From the NCBI RefSeq assembly GCF_003234085.1, contig NZ_QKSD01000003.1, forward strand, positions 62,001-126,000: a DNA stretch of 64,000 nucleotides. Reading direction: 5' to 3'. Positions 8,645 through 16,519 of this stretch are shown here, one piece after another; the stretch's first letter is position 1, and each line of letters begins with the position of its first letter. The notes beneath the pieces were generated by a model, which was given only the letters and a program-made list of their open reading frames with translations, was not told where the DNA came from and did not search any database. The position numbers and the translations under genes were made by a program. Source of the stretch: Curtobacterium sp. MCPF17_052. Its GTDB lineage: Bacteria > Actinomycetota > Actinomycetes > Actinomycetales > Microbacteriaceae.

Positions 8645-9724
8645 TCACGAGGATGCGAGGGGCAACCCCTCGCGGCGCCACGCATCGACACCGCCGTCGA
8701 GGACGGTGACGGGCCTCCCGATCGTCCGCGCCCACGCGTCGGCCCGCGGCCCGCGTGCGCAGGTGACGACGACGTCACCGTCCGGCAGTGCGGCGTCGGC
8801 GTGCACGGACCCCGCGATGACGCCGGTGGCCCACTCCGCCGGGGTGCGGACGTCGACCAGGGTCAGGCTGTCGGTCGGGTCGGCCAGGCGGGCGGCGAGG
8901 GCCGCGGGCGCGATGCGCGGCGCAGCACCGCTCGTGCCGCCAGCGCCGTCCGCTCCGGTCGCTCCGGCCGCTCCGGCCGGGAGGCCCGTGGGACGTCGCG
9001 ACGCCGGCCCACGTCGGATCGGGCTCTCGGTCCACCGCCACCGTCGCGCGTCCACGGTGAGGAGCCGGCCGAGCAGCGGTTCGCCGAGCCCGGCGACGAG
9101 GGCCGTCACCTGCGCGGCCATCACCGACCCGACCGCTCCGCAGAGCGCCGGCAGCACGCCGTCGATCGCACACGAGCCCTCGTCGGGCAGGACCTCCGGG
9201 TGCAGGTCGTGGAAGTCGACACCGTCGTCCCCGGCATCGCGGAATACCGAGACCTGGCCGTCGTACGAGAGCACGGTTCCCCAGACGAACGGGATGCCGA
9301 GCGGGGCGCACGCGTCCGAGATCGCCCGCGTCACGTCCACCGCGTCGGCCGCGTCGACCACGACGTCGTGCCCGGCGACGTGTTCCGGCCGGAAGCGTCC
9401 GACGACCGCGGCGACGTCGAGCTCGGGGTCGACCGCGCGCGCACGGGCAGCGGCGACCTCGGCCTTCGCCACACCGACGTCCGCGGTCGTGAAGAGCGTC
9501 TGTCGGGCCAGGTTCGATCCGTCCACGACGTCGTCGTCGACGATCGTCAGGCGACCGAGCCCGCTGCCGGCCAGGTAGGAGACGACGGGCGCACCGAGCC
9601 CGCCCGCCCCGACGACCAGCACCCGCGCACGACCGAGGCGTTCGAGGACGTCGGGGCCGGACCCGGCGAGCGCGGCCGTCCGCGAACCGAGTCGTCGTCG
9701 CGCGGTGCTGACGGGCGTGCTCAC
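8645..9724 (-). CDS. moeB: MoeB-type E1-like adenylyltransferase with C-terminal rhodanese domain
   Basis: A 359-residue two-domain protein. Residues 1-250 are a ThiF/MoeB fold with nucleotide loop LVVGAGGLGAPVVSYL and the DDDVVDGSNLARQTLF segment. It activates the MoaD C-terminus with ATP. Residues 260-359 are a rhodanese domain (LVDVRTPAEWATGVIAGSVH, active-site loop VVTCARGP), likely passing sulfur to MoaD. I see no pair of CXXC zinc motifs, which many MoeB proteins have. The GTG start at 9724 has GGAGGAGG just upstream and overlaps the regulator's stop (GTGA). A linker of Gly/Ala/Thr repeats joins the domains. Confidence 0.85.
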   Translation of the reverse strand: MSTPVSTARRRLGSRTAALAGSGPDVLERLGRARVLVVGAGGLGAPVVSYLAGSGLGRLTIVDDDVVDGSNLARQTLFTTADVGVAKAEVAAARARAVDPELDVAAVVGRFRPEHVAGHDVVVDAADAVDVTRAISDACAPLGIPFVWGTVLSYDGQVSVFRDAGDDGVDFHDLHPEVLPDEGSCAIDGVLPALCGAVGSVMAAQVTALVAGLGEPLLGRLLTVDARRWRWTESPIRRGPASRRPTGLPAGAAGATGADGAGGTSGAAPRIAPAALAARLADPTDSLTLVDVRTPAEWATGVIAGSVHADAALPDGDVVVTCARGPRADAWARTIGRPVTVLDGGVDAWRREGLPLASS

Positions 9725-10131
9725 GGGGCCTCCTCCGGGCTGGGTGTCTCGACCGTCACCATCGTCGCCTTGACCGAGGCCACGGCGACCGAACCGATCT
9801 CGAGCCCGAGGTCGCGGACCGCTTCCGAGCTCATCAGGGAGACGACACGGTGCGGGCCGCACTGCAGCTCGACCTGGGCCATCACGGTGTCCACGACGAG
9901 CCCCGTCACGATGCCGACGAAGCGGTTGCGCGCTGAGCTGCGAACGCCCGAGGGGTCGGCGAGCTGGTCGCCGCGCGACCGGGCGTACTCGGCGAGCTCG
10001 CGCCCGTCGACGACCGCCCGTCCGACGGCGTCGGTCGCGCGGGTGAAGGTGCTGCCCTCGACGAGACGGCGCACGGTGTCGTCACTGACCCCGAGGTACG
10101 TCGCCGCGTCACGGATCCGGAGCTGCGTCAT
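9721..10131 (-). CDS. HTH-TOBE molybdate-responsive regulator (ModE-like role)
   Basis: A 136-residue protein: residues 1-60 are an excisionase/MerR-type helix-turn-helix (LRIRDAATYLGVSDDTVRRL). Residues 68-130 are a TOBE/Mop domain (NRFVGIVTGLVVDTVMAQVE, then VVSLMSSEAVRDLGLEIGSV), which binds molybdate or tungstate. It is the first gene of the minus-strand run with moeB-modABC, so it plausibly controls that run in response to molybdate. This differs from Enterobacteria, where ModE uses a LysR-type winged helix. No operator could be defined in the 66-bp gap to the divergent glycosyltransferase. Confidence 0.75.
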   Translation of the reverse strand: MTQLRIRDAATYLGVSDDTVRRLVEGSTFTRATDAVGRAVVDGRELAEYARSRGDQLADPSGVRSSARNRFVGIVTGLVVDTVMAQVELQCGPHRVVSLMSSEAVRDLGLEIGSVAVASVKATMVTVETPSPEEAP

Positions 10132-10197
10132 GACGACGACCTTAACTGTGGATCGCCGACCCTCGGCTTGTGGACACTCACCGCCTCGGAGGGGTCG

Positions 10198-11892
10198 ATG
10201 TCGGGTTCCCGTCCAGCGGCGCTCGGTACCGTCTCCGGCGTGAGTTCCCCCCGTACCGGCAGCATCGGCGTCCCGCACGCGGTCCGCCACGTGCCGGTCC
10301 GTGCCGGGCTCCGCGGTGCCGTCTCGGCCGCCACGACCGCCGCGGTCCGCACCCCGGAACTCACCGTCGGGGCCCTCGGCGTCGTCGTCGCCGCGGCCTT
10401 CTCGTGGGTGCCGTCGCTCTGGTACGACGAGGCCGCGACCGTCACCAGCGCGCAGCGTTCCTGGCCGCAGCTGTGGGCCGAGCTGCACACGGTCGACGCC
10501 GTGCACGGTCTGTACTACGCGGTCGTCCACGCCTGGTTCTGGCTGGTCGGCTACACCCCCTTCACGCTGCGTCTGCCGAGCGCGCTCGCGATCGGCGTCG
10601 CCGCCGCCCTCGTGGTCGCGCTCGGCCGCCGGATCGGTGGCAAGCGGCTCGGCATCACGGCCGGCATCGTGTTCCTGCTGCTGCCCCGCGTGCAGTGGGC
10701 CGGCACCGAGGGTCGGCCCTACGCCACGATCACGACCCTCTCGGTCTGCCTGACACTGGTCGGCCTGACCGCGCTCCGCCGCAGCCGCCACGGACGCGCG
10801 ACCGGGTGGTGGGGCGCCTACGGCGTGCTCGCCGTCGTCGCCGTCGCGTTCAACGTGTACCTCTCGCTCGCGGTCGTCGCCCATGCCGTGGCACTCGCCT
10901 GGACCCTGCTCGCCGAACGGCACGACCTCCGACGGGCCACCGTCTCGCGGACCGGTCGGACGCCGGGTCCCCCGCTCGTCTCGCGTGGCGTGCTCGTCCG
11001 GTGGGCCGCCGCCGCGGGCCTCGCAGCCGTGGTGGTCGCGCCGTTCGTCGTCGTGGTGTCGTCACAGGCGAAGCAGGTCGGGTGGATCAAGGGCATCAGC
11101 GCCAGCACGTTCGGGCAGGTCTTCTCGACGGCGTGGTTCGGTGCCTCCGACCCGTACGCGGCGATGGCGTGGACGCTCATGGTCGTCGGCGTCGTCACCG
11201 CCCTGGTGCAGGTGCGCCGGCGGGTGCCATCGGCACGGGCCGTCGTCCGGGCCCAGGCCGTCCGCGTGGCACTCCCCCTGGTCGTCGTCCCGACCACGGT
11301 CCTCCTCCTCGCGACCGCGCTGGGTGAGCGGCTCTACTCGCCCAAGTACGCCTCCCTGAGCCTGCCGTTCGTGGCGGTGCTCATCGCGCTCGCGTTGACG
11401 ATGATCCGACCGAAGGCGCTGCTCTCAGTGGCCGTCGCGGCGCTCGTCGTCCTGTCGGTCCCCACCGCCGTGACCGTGAAAGGGCCAGAGGCCAAGGCGG
11501 AATCGACCTGGGCGCAGGCGGCCTCGATCATCAGCGCTGAGCGGGCGGCGCGTCCGAGCGCCAACGAGGGCGTCGTCTTCGGCAGCGTCTACCGGCACCC
11601 GACCGCGACGGCGGAGATCATCAAGGTCTCGTACCCGGAGGCGTTCGCCGGCCTCACCGACCTGGCCGTCGGCACGAAGGGGGCCGACCAGGGCGTGCTC
11701 TGGAACCGGAACGCCGACCTCGCCTCGACCGTCCCCGCGCGCCTCGGTGACATCGACACCGTCTGGTACGTCGGCGGCACGTCACGCACGATCCGGCCCG
11801 AACTGAAGGCCGTGCTCGCGGAGCGTGGGTTCCGTCCCGCGCACAACTGGCAGACGGGCAAGGTCATCATGACGGAGTTCGTCCGCTCCTGA
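10198..11892 (+). CDS. GT39-like polytopic glycosyltransferase
   Basis: A 564-residue membrane protein with about eleven hydrophobic segments after a basic N-terminus. The first external loop carries SLWYDEAATVTSAQRSW, the acidic DE motif of GT-C enzymes in the PMT/ArnT/GT39 superfamily. The second loop carries DAVHGLYYAVVHAWF. A C-terminal extracytoplasmic domain of about 130 residues follows. Such enzymes transfer a sugar from polyprenyl phosphate to a surface acceptor. The acceptor is unknown. The ATG at 10198 has GGAGG five bases upstream and is preferred over the in-frame ATG at 10168. Confidence 0.75.
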   Translation: MSGSRPAALGTVSGVSSPRTGSIGVPHAVRHVPVRAGLRGAVSAATTAAVRTPELTVGALGVVVAAAFSWVPSLWYDEAATVTSAQRSWPQLWAELHTVDAVHGLYYAVVHAWFWLVGYTPFTLRLPSALAIGVAAALVVALGRRIGGKRLGITAGIVFLLLPRVQWAGTEGRPYATITTLSVCLTLVGLTALRRSRHGRATGWWGAYGVLAVVAVAFNVYLSLAVVAHAVALAWTLLAERHDLRRATVSRTGRTPGPPLVSRGVLVRWAAAAGLAAVVVAPFVVVVSSQAKQVGWIKGISASTFGQVFSTAWFGASDPYAAMAWTLMVVGVVTALVQVRRRVPSARAVVRAQAVRVALPLVVVPTTVLLLATALGERLYSPKYASLSLPFVAVLIALALTMIRPKALLSVAVAALVVLSVPTAVTVKGPEAKAESTWAQAASIISAERAARPSANEGVVFGSVYRHPTATAEIIKVSYPEAFAGLTDLAVGTKGADQGVLWNRNADLASTVPARLGDIDTVWYVGGTSRTIRPELKAVLAERGFRPAHNWQTGKVIMTEFVRS

Positions 11893-11908
11893 CGCCTGCC
11901 GGCCGCCG

Positions 11909-12841
11909 TCAGTGCAGGACGCGGGCGCCGTGCACCGGGCCGTTCGCCCGCAGTGCCACGAACCCGGACGCGCTCAGCGCCACCTGTACCTCGAGCGCCG
12001 CGTCGCGGTCCGGCACGAGGAACGCCACCGTCGGCCCGCTGCCCGACACCAGGCCGGCGAGGGCACCGGAGCGCTCCCCCAACTCCAGCGTCTCCGCCAG
12101 GGCCGGCTGCAGGCGCATCGCGGGGGCCTGCAGGTCGTTGTGCAGGTTCTCGGCGAGCAGTTCGGCGTCGCCGGCACGGAGCGCCTGCAGGACCTGCGCC
12201 TCGACGACGGGGGTGCGCGGCGCCGGCGAGATGTCGGCGCGGTAGCGCTCCCGGTGCTCGTCGAGCGCGCGGTACACGGACGGGGTCGACAGGCCGGTCT
12301 CGCTGAGCGCCAGGACCCAGTGGAACTCGCCCTTCGCCAGTGCCGGGCTGAGCTCGTCGCCACGACCGGTCCCGACGGCGGTGCCGCCGGCGAAGGCGAA
12401 CGGCACGTCGGCACCGAGCTCGGCCGCCAGACGCAGCAGTTCGTCCCGCCCGAGGCCGGTTCCCCACAGGGTGTCGACGGCCAGGAGGGTCGCGGCGGCG
12501 TCCGCCGAGCCACCGCCCATGCCGCCGGCGACCGGGACCTGCTTGTCGATGGTCAGGTGCACGCCGCCGCGGTGGCCCGCCGTGCGGGCGACCAGACGGG
12601 CGGCGCGGATCGCCAGGTTCGTGTCGTCCGTCGGCACCGACGACGTGTCGATCGGACCGGTGAACCGGACCGAGAAGTCCTCGGCGCGCTCGGCCGTGAC
12701 GTCCTCGTACAGGGACACCGCCTGGTACGCGGTGGCGATGTCGTGGTACCCGTCGTCCTGCAGCGCGCCGACGGAAAGGTGGACGTTGATCTTGCCCGGT
12801 GCGCGCGTCCGCACCCGATCCGGAGCGGGCGGCGACGTCAT
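11909..12841 (-). CDS. ispE: 4-diphosphocytidyl-2-C-methyl-D-erythritol kinase IspE
   Basis: GHMP kinase (310 residues) that phosphorylates CDP-ME in the non-mevalonate isoprenoid pathway. The N-terminal substrate strand [12 protein letters not shown] and the ATP loop [17 protein letters not shown] are intact, and the C-terminal GSGPTVAFL motif is present. In M. tuberculosis (Rv1010-Rv1011) ispE directly follows ksgA, but here ksgA is 5.5 kb away. The gene has its own leaderless promoter hexamer inside the end of metY, so it need not depend on upstream transcription. It converges with the GT39-like gene over 16 bp. Confidence 0.95.
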   Translation of the reverse strand: MTSPPAPDRVRTRAPGKINVHLSVGALQDDGYHDIATAYQAVSLYEDVTAERAEDFSVRFTGPIDTSSVPTDDTNLAIRAARLVARTAGHRGGVHLTIDKQVPVAGGMGGGSADAAATLLAVDTLWGTGLGRDELLRLAAELGADVPFAFAGGTAVGTGRGDELSPALAKGEFHWVLALSETGLSTPSVYRALDEHRERYRADISPAPRTPVVEAQVLQALRAGDAELLAENLHNDLQAPAMRLQPALAETLELGERSGALAGLVSGSGPTVAFLVPDRDAALEVQVALSASGFVALRANGPVHGARVLH

Positions 12842-12847
12842 GCGACC

Positions 12848-12853
12848 AACCTA
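12848..12853 (-). promoter_or_regulatory. -10 hexamer for leaderless ispE, overlapping the metY stop codon
   Basis: TAGGTT on the minus strand, ending 6 nt before the ispE ATG. Its first three bases are the TAG stop of metY (12853-12851). Confidence 0.5.
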
Positions 12854-14179
12854 TCCCCGTCCGGGTCGGGCTCCCGTTGCGTCGCCCGCCGCGGCGAACC
12901 CACGGCGCAGGTCCGCGATGACGTCGTCGACGTGTTCCAGGCCGATCGACAGACGGATGAGCCCCTCGCCGACGCCCGCTGCGGCACGCTCCGACGGGGT
13001 CATCTGCACGTGGGTGGTCGACGCCGGGTGCACGACCAGGGAACGGACGTCGCCGATGTTCGAGACGTGGTCGAAGAGCTCCAGCGCCGAGACGAAGCGC
13101 CGCCCGGCCTCCACACCGCCGGCCAGGTCGAACGCCAGGACGCTCGACGGCCCCTTCGGCACGTACCGCTGCTGCAGGTGGTGCCACGGGGAGCTCGGCA
13201 GTCCGGCGTAGTGCACGTGCTCGACCTGCTCGTGCGTGTCGAGCCAGGACGCCACCGTGGCCGCGTTCGAGACGTGTCGGTCCATGCGGAGCGACAGGGT
13301 CTGGATGCCCTGCAGCACCAGGAACGCGGTGAACGGGGCGATCGCCGGGCCGAGGTCCGCCGACAGCTTCGACCGGGTGCGCTGGATGAACGCGCGCCGC
13401 CCGAACTTCTCGGTGAAGTTCGTGCCCGCGAACCCGGAGTGCTCGGTCGTCGCCAGCTGCGGGTACTTCGTCGGGTGTGCCGCCCAGTCGAACGAGCCGG
13501 CGTCGACGATGAGGCCCGCGATCGCACTGCCGTGCCCGGCGAGGTACTTCGTCGCGGAGTGCACCACGATGTCCGCGCCGTGCTCGATCGGCCGGACGAG
13601 GTACGGGGTCGCGATCGTGTTGTCGACGATGAGCGGGACCCCGGCGTCGTGGGCGACCCCGGCCACCCCGGCGAAGTCCAGGACGTCGCCACGCGGGTTC
13701 GGGATCGACTCGCCGAAGAACGCCCGCGTCTCGGGGCGGACGGCGGCGGCCCACTCGTCCAGGTCCGTGGGGTCCTGCACGAAGGTGAACGCGATGCCCA
13801 GGTCCTTGAGCGTGGACGCGAAGAGCGTGTAGGTCGCGCCGTACAGCGACGCGCTCGAGACGATGTGGTCCCCGGCCCGGGCGAGGCCGAGCACCGCCAA
13901 CGACGTGGCCGCCTGCCCGGACGCCAGCGCCAGGGCGGCGACCCCGCCCTCGAGGTCGGCGATCCGACGCTCCAGCGCCGCCGCCGACGGGTTGTTCACC
14001 CGGGAGTACGTGTGCCCGGGTGCGTTGAGCAGGAACCGGTCGGCCGCGTCCTCGCCGGACGGGTACACGAAGGCCGCGGTCTGCGCGATCGGCGGCACGT
14101 TCCCGCCGAAACCGGGATCGGACTTGAATCCCGCCCGGATCTGCCGGGTCTCGAACGCCCAGTCGTCCTCGACGGCCAT
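12851..14179 (-). CDS. metY: O-acetylhomoserine (thiol)-lyase type PLP enzyme
   Basis: A 442-residue Cys/Met-metabolism PLP enzyme. It has RQIRAGFKSDPGFGGNVPPI at the start, SRVNNPSAAALERRIADLEG, the substrate-loop SSASLYGATYTLF, VDNTIATPYLVRP, and the Schiff-base lysine K211 in HSATKYLAGHG. The length and the long insert around SFDWAAHPTKYPQL fit O-acetylhomoserine sulfhydrylase (about 430 residues) better than the shorter gamma-synthases. It makes homocysteine from O-acetylhomoserine and sulfide. Its ATG overlaps the stop of the flavin oxidoreductase by one base (TGATG), so the two are coupled. Confidence 0.88.
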   Translation of the reverse strand: MAVEDDWAFETRQIRAGFKSDPGFGGNVPPIAQTAAFVYPSGEDAADRFLLNAPGHTYSRVNNPSAAALERRIADLEGGVAALALASGQAATSLAVLGLARAGDHIVSSASLYGATYTLFASTLKDLGIAFTFVQDPTDLDEWAAAVRPETRAFFGESIPNPRGDVLDFAGVAGVAHDAGVPLIVDNTIATPYLVRPIEHGADIVVHSATKYLAGHGSAIAGLIVDAGSFDWAAHPTKYPQLATTEHSGFAGTNFTEKFGRRAFIQRTRSKLSADLGPAIAPFTAFLVLQGIQTLSLRMDRHVSNAATVASWLDTHEQVEHVHYAGLPSSPWHHLQQRYVPKGPSSVLAFDLAGGVEAGRRFVSALELFDHVSNIGDVRSLVVHPASTTHVQMTPSERAAAGVGEGLIRLSIGLEHVDDVIADLRRGFAAAGDATGARPGRG

Positions 14180-15225
14180 CAGGACACGGTCTCGGCGGGC
14201 ACCGCGGCGCGGACGAGCGGGATGACCTGCTCGCCGAAGCGCTCCATCTCCTCGAGCTGCGGCGAGAACTGCAGCAGCAGCGTGTCGACGCCCGCGTCCT
14301 CGTACTCGCGGATCCGCGCGGCGACCTGCTCCGGCGTGCCGACGAACTGCGGCCTGAGCCCCCGGTTCGACACCGAGTAGTCCTCGAGCGAGGGGACGTG
14401 CTCGAGCTGCGACTTCGAGATGAAGTCCTGGTACGACTCGTACGCCTTGCCGTGCTGGACGTCGGTGATGCGCGCCAGCTCGGACTGGGCCTCTTCCTCG
14501 GTCTCCCGCACGATCGCGTACGCGGCCATCCCGAAGGCCTCGAACGGCGGCAGGCCGGCGTCTTCGCGGCGACGACGCATCTCGGCGATCTTGTTCCGGA
14601 GCTCCTCGACGGTGCCGCCGTGGGTCACGTAGGCGTCCGCGTAGTGCGTGATGCTCGCCTTGCCGGCCTCGCTCTCGCCGCCGGCGTAGATGCGCGGGGT
14701 GACGCGCGGTTTCGGCTCCAGGTGCGCGTTCTCGACGTCGTAGTACTCGCCGTGGAAGGAGTACGGGGTTTCCCGCCACATCCCCTTCATGACCTCGACG
14801 AACTCCGCGGTGCGCTTGTACCGGTCGTCGTGCTCGGAGAAGATGCCGCCGTACTGACGGGCCTCTTCCGCCCACCAGGCGCTCACCACGTTGAAGGTGA
14901 AGCGGCCGCCGGAGATGTCGTCGATCGTGGCCGCCTGCTTCGCCGTCACCGCGGGCAGGTGGTACCCGGGACGCATCGCCGCCATGATCTCCAGGCGTTC
15001 GGTGGTCGCCGCGATCGCCGCCGCCAGTGCCCACGCCTCGAGGCTCGGCGCCGCGACGCCCTTGATGTCGTTGAGGTTCAGCTCCGGCACGAGGGTCAGG
15101 TCGAACCCGATCCGCTCGGCGCGCTGCGCCAGGAGCTTCACGTAGTCGAACGTGACCGGCATCTGCTCGTCGTCGACGTTGCGCAGCCAGCCGCCGAAGA
15201 GCGGGGTCCAGTATCCGAATCGCAC
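14179..15225 (-). CDS. LLM-class (luciferase-like) flavin-dependent monooxygenase
   Basis: A 348-residue bacterial-luciferase-fold protein beginning VRFGYWTPLFGGWLRNV, with SGGRFTFNVVSAWWAEEARQ, EHDDRYKRTAEFVEVMKGMW and a nitrogen-end GGESEAGK loop expected to bind FMN phosphate. This is the architecture of SsuD/RutA/SfnG-like FMNH2-dependent monooxygenases that cleave C-S or C-N bonds. With metY directly downstream, release of sulfite or sulfide from an organosulfur compound is plausible but inferred. The GTG at 15225 is chosen because AAGGAA precedes it and family members begin at this motif. No flavin reductase is seen nearby. Confidence 0.82.
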   Translation of the reverse strand: MRFGYWTPLFGGWLRNVDDEQMPVTFDYVKLLAQRAERIGFDLTLVPELNLNDIKGVAAPSLEAWALAAAIAATTERLEIMAAMRPGYHLPAVTAKQAATIDDISGGRFTFNVVSAWWAEEARQYGGIFSEHDDRYKRTAEFVEVMKGMWRETPYSFHGEYYDVENAHLEPKPRVTPRIYAGGESEAGKASITHYADAYVTHGGTVEELRNKIAEMRRRREDAGLPPFEAFGMAAYAIVRETEEEAQSELARITDVQHGKAYESYQDFISKSQLEHVPSLEDYSVSNRGLRPQFVGTPEQVAARIREYEDAGVDTLLLQFSPQLEEMERFGEQVIPLVRAAVPAETVS

Positions 15226-15256
15226 GGGGTGGGTTCCTTGGGTGGTGAGGAGGGAC

Positions 15257-15299
15257 GGACGGGAGGCTCGCCCCGGGTGGTGGGGCGCGCCTCCCGTCC
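15257..15299 (-). terminator. inverted-repeat element copy 1 (terminator-like hairpin)
   Basis: Arms GGACGGGAGGC (15257-15267) and GCCTCCCGTCC (15289-15299), extended inwards after one mismatch by CGCCCC/GGGGCG. The loop is about 7 nt. It lies 32 bp past the stop of the ATP-grasp gene. No T-tract follows. Confidence 0.7.
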
Positions 15300-15331
15300 G
15301 GTGGGTGGTCGGGACGGTGCGGGCCGCGTGG

Positions 15332-16360
15332 TCAGGCGTGCGCCGGTGCGGCTGCCGCCGCGTACTCCGCGTCCAACAGGCCGCCGAGGAACCGGGCGAT
15401 GGAACGCGGGCCGGAGGCCGGCGCGACCGCCTCGACGGCGGGGTTGTAGTTCGTGTTCGTGTTGATGTCGTACACGACGGTGCGCCCGTCGGTGGTCTCC
15501 ATGAACTCGACGCCCGCGATCTGGATCCGCTGGTCCGCGAGGAACCCACTCAGCTGCTGGACGAGCGGGTGCTCGGCGGTCACCTCGGAGCGGACGGAGA
15601 ACGTGTCCGCCGTCACGGTGGTGCCGTCGGTGCCGGGGACCTCGCACACCGCGCCGGCGATGACCTGCGGCCCGTTCTCTCCGGACGGCACAGCGCACGC
15701 GTCCGCGGGGCAGAGCTCGAAGCTGCCGGCGCTCGTGTCGACGCGGACCGCGTAGACGAACTCGCCGCCGACGAACTCGGCGCGCGTGATGAACGGCTCA
15801 CGCGCGGTCAGGTACTCCTGCAGCAGCGTGATTCCGTCGACCGGCGCCTCGAACTCGGGGCTGTCGACGTAGGCGTCGAACTCGGCGAGGGAGTCGAAGC
15901 GGCGAACGCCGAGGCCCTTGCCGCCCTGGTTGTGCTTCGTGATGAACGGGACGTCCTGGCCGCCCGTGAAGGTCGCCGCGGACTGCTTGAGCGTCGTCGT
16001 GCCGAAGACCGCCGTCGTGCGGGGCACGTCGAAGCCCGCGGCGCGGAGCAGCCCGTGCTGCGCGACCTTCGACACCTCGAGCTCGAGGACGTGGCTGCCG
16101 CCGACCACCTGGCGTCCGGCACGCTCGAGCCATCCGAGCAGCGCGCGGGTGTACTCCTTGCTGTGCTCGTGCCCACGGGTGTGGCTGCTCGCCGACATGC
16201 GACTCCAGTAGACGCCCGGCTCCGGTTCGGCTCCGAGGTCGATCTGCCCCTCGGTCAGGAGGACCTCCTGCACCGGAACGCCCTCGGCCTCGAAGGCGGC
16301 GGCGAGCGGCGGGAACCACTCGGGGTTCTCGTGGATGACGTACACGCGCGGAGTGCTCAC
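15332..16360 (-). CDS. RimK-like ATP-grasp ligase
   Basis: A 342-residue protein. The N-terminal domain reads PRVYVIHENPEWFPPLAAAF and YWSRMSASSHTRGHEHSKEY. The ATP-grasp core follows with FITKHNQGGKGLGVRRF (phosphate loop), VDGITLLQEYL, and the metal-binding pair near VEFMETTDGRTVVYDINTNTN, where the Glu and Asn are in place. These enzymes ligate a carboxylate to an amine or thiol, as in RimK or glutathione-synthetase relatives. The substrate is unknown. The GTG start at 16360 is set by a TAGGGT hexamer 6 nt upstream. Same strand as the LLM oxidoreductase and metY, from which it is separated by terminator-like copy 1. Confidence 0.75.
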   Translation of the reverse strand: MSTPRVYVIHENPEWFPPLAAAFEAEGVPVQEVLLTEGQIDLGAEPEPGVYWSRMSASSHTRGHEHSKEYTRALLGWLERAGRQVVGGSHVLELEVSKVAQHGLLRAAGFDVPRTTAVFGTTTLKQSAATFTGGQDVPFITKHNQGGKGLGVRRFDSLAEFDAYVDSPEFEAPVDGITLLQEYLTAREPFITRAEFVGGEFVYAVRVDTSAGSFELCPADACAVPSGENGPQVIAGAVCEVPGTDGTTVTADTFSVRSEVTAEHPLVQQLSGFLADQRIQIAGVEFMETTDGRTVVYDINTNTNYNPAVEAVAPASGPRSIARFLGGLLDAEYAAAAAPAHA

Positions 16361-16366
16361 CGCTCC

Positions 16367-16372
16367 ACCCTA
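16367..16372 (-). promoter_or_regulatory. -10 hexamer for the leaderless ATP-grasp gene
   Basis: TAGGGT on the minus strand, ending 6 nt before the GTG at 16360. Confidence 0.5.
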
Positions 16373-16444
16373 GGCACGGTGTCCCCGCATCTGCCAGGCG
16401 TGTGACGCGGTGTTGCATGCGCACCACACTGCTGCCGCACGACG

Positions 16445-16471
16445 CAACGCCCCGCACTGGGCGGGGCGTTG
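16445..16471 (-). terminator. hairpin downstream of the XRE regulator
   Basis: Perfect 11-bp inverted repeat CAACGCCCCGC/GCGGGGCGTTG with a 5-nt loop, 49 bp past the regulator stop. GC-rich stem without a T-tract, as usual in such genomes. Confidence 0.6.
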
Positions 16472-16519
16472 GCTGGGCGCGGGAGGCCCGGAGGCATCCT
16501 GCATCGCCAGCATATCAGT

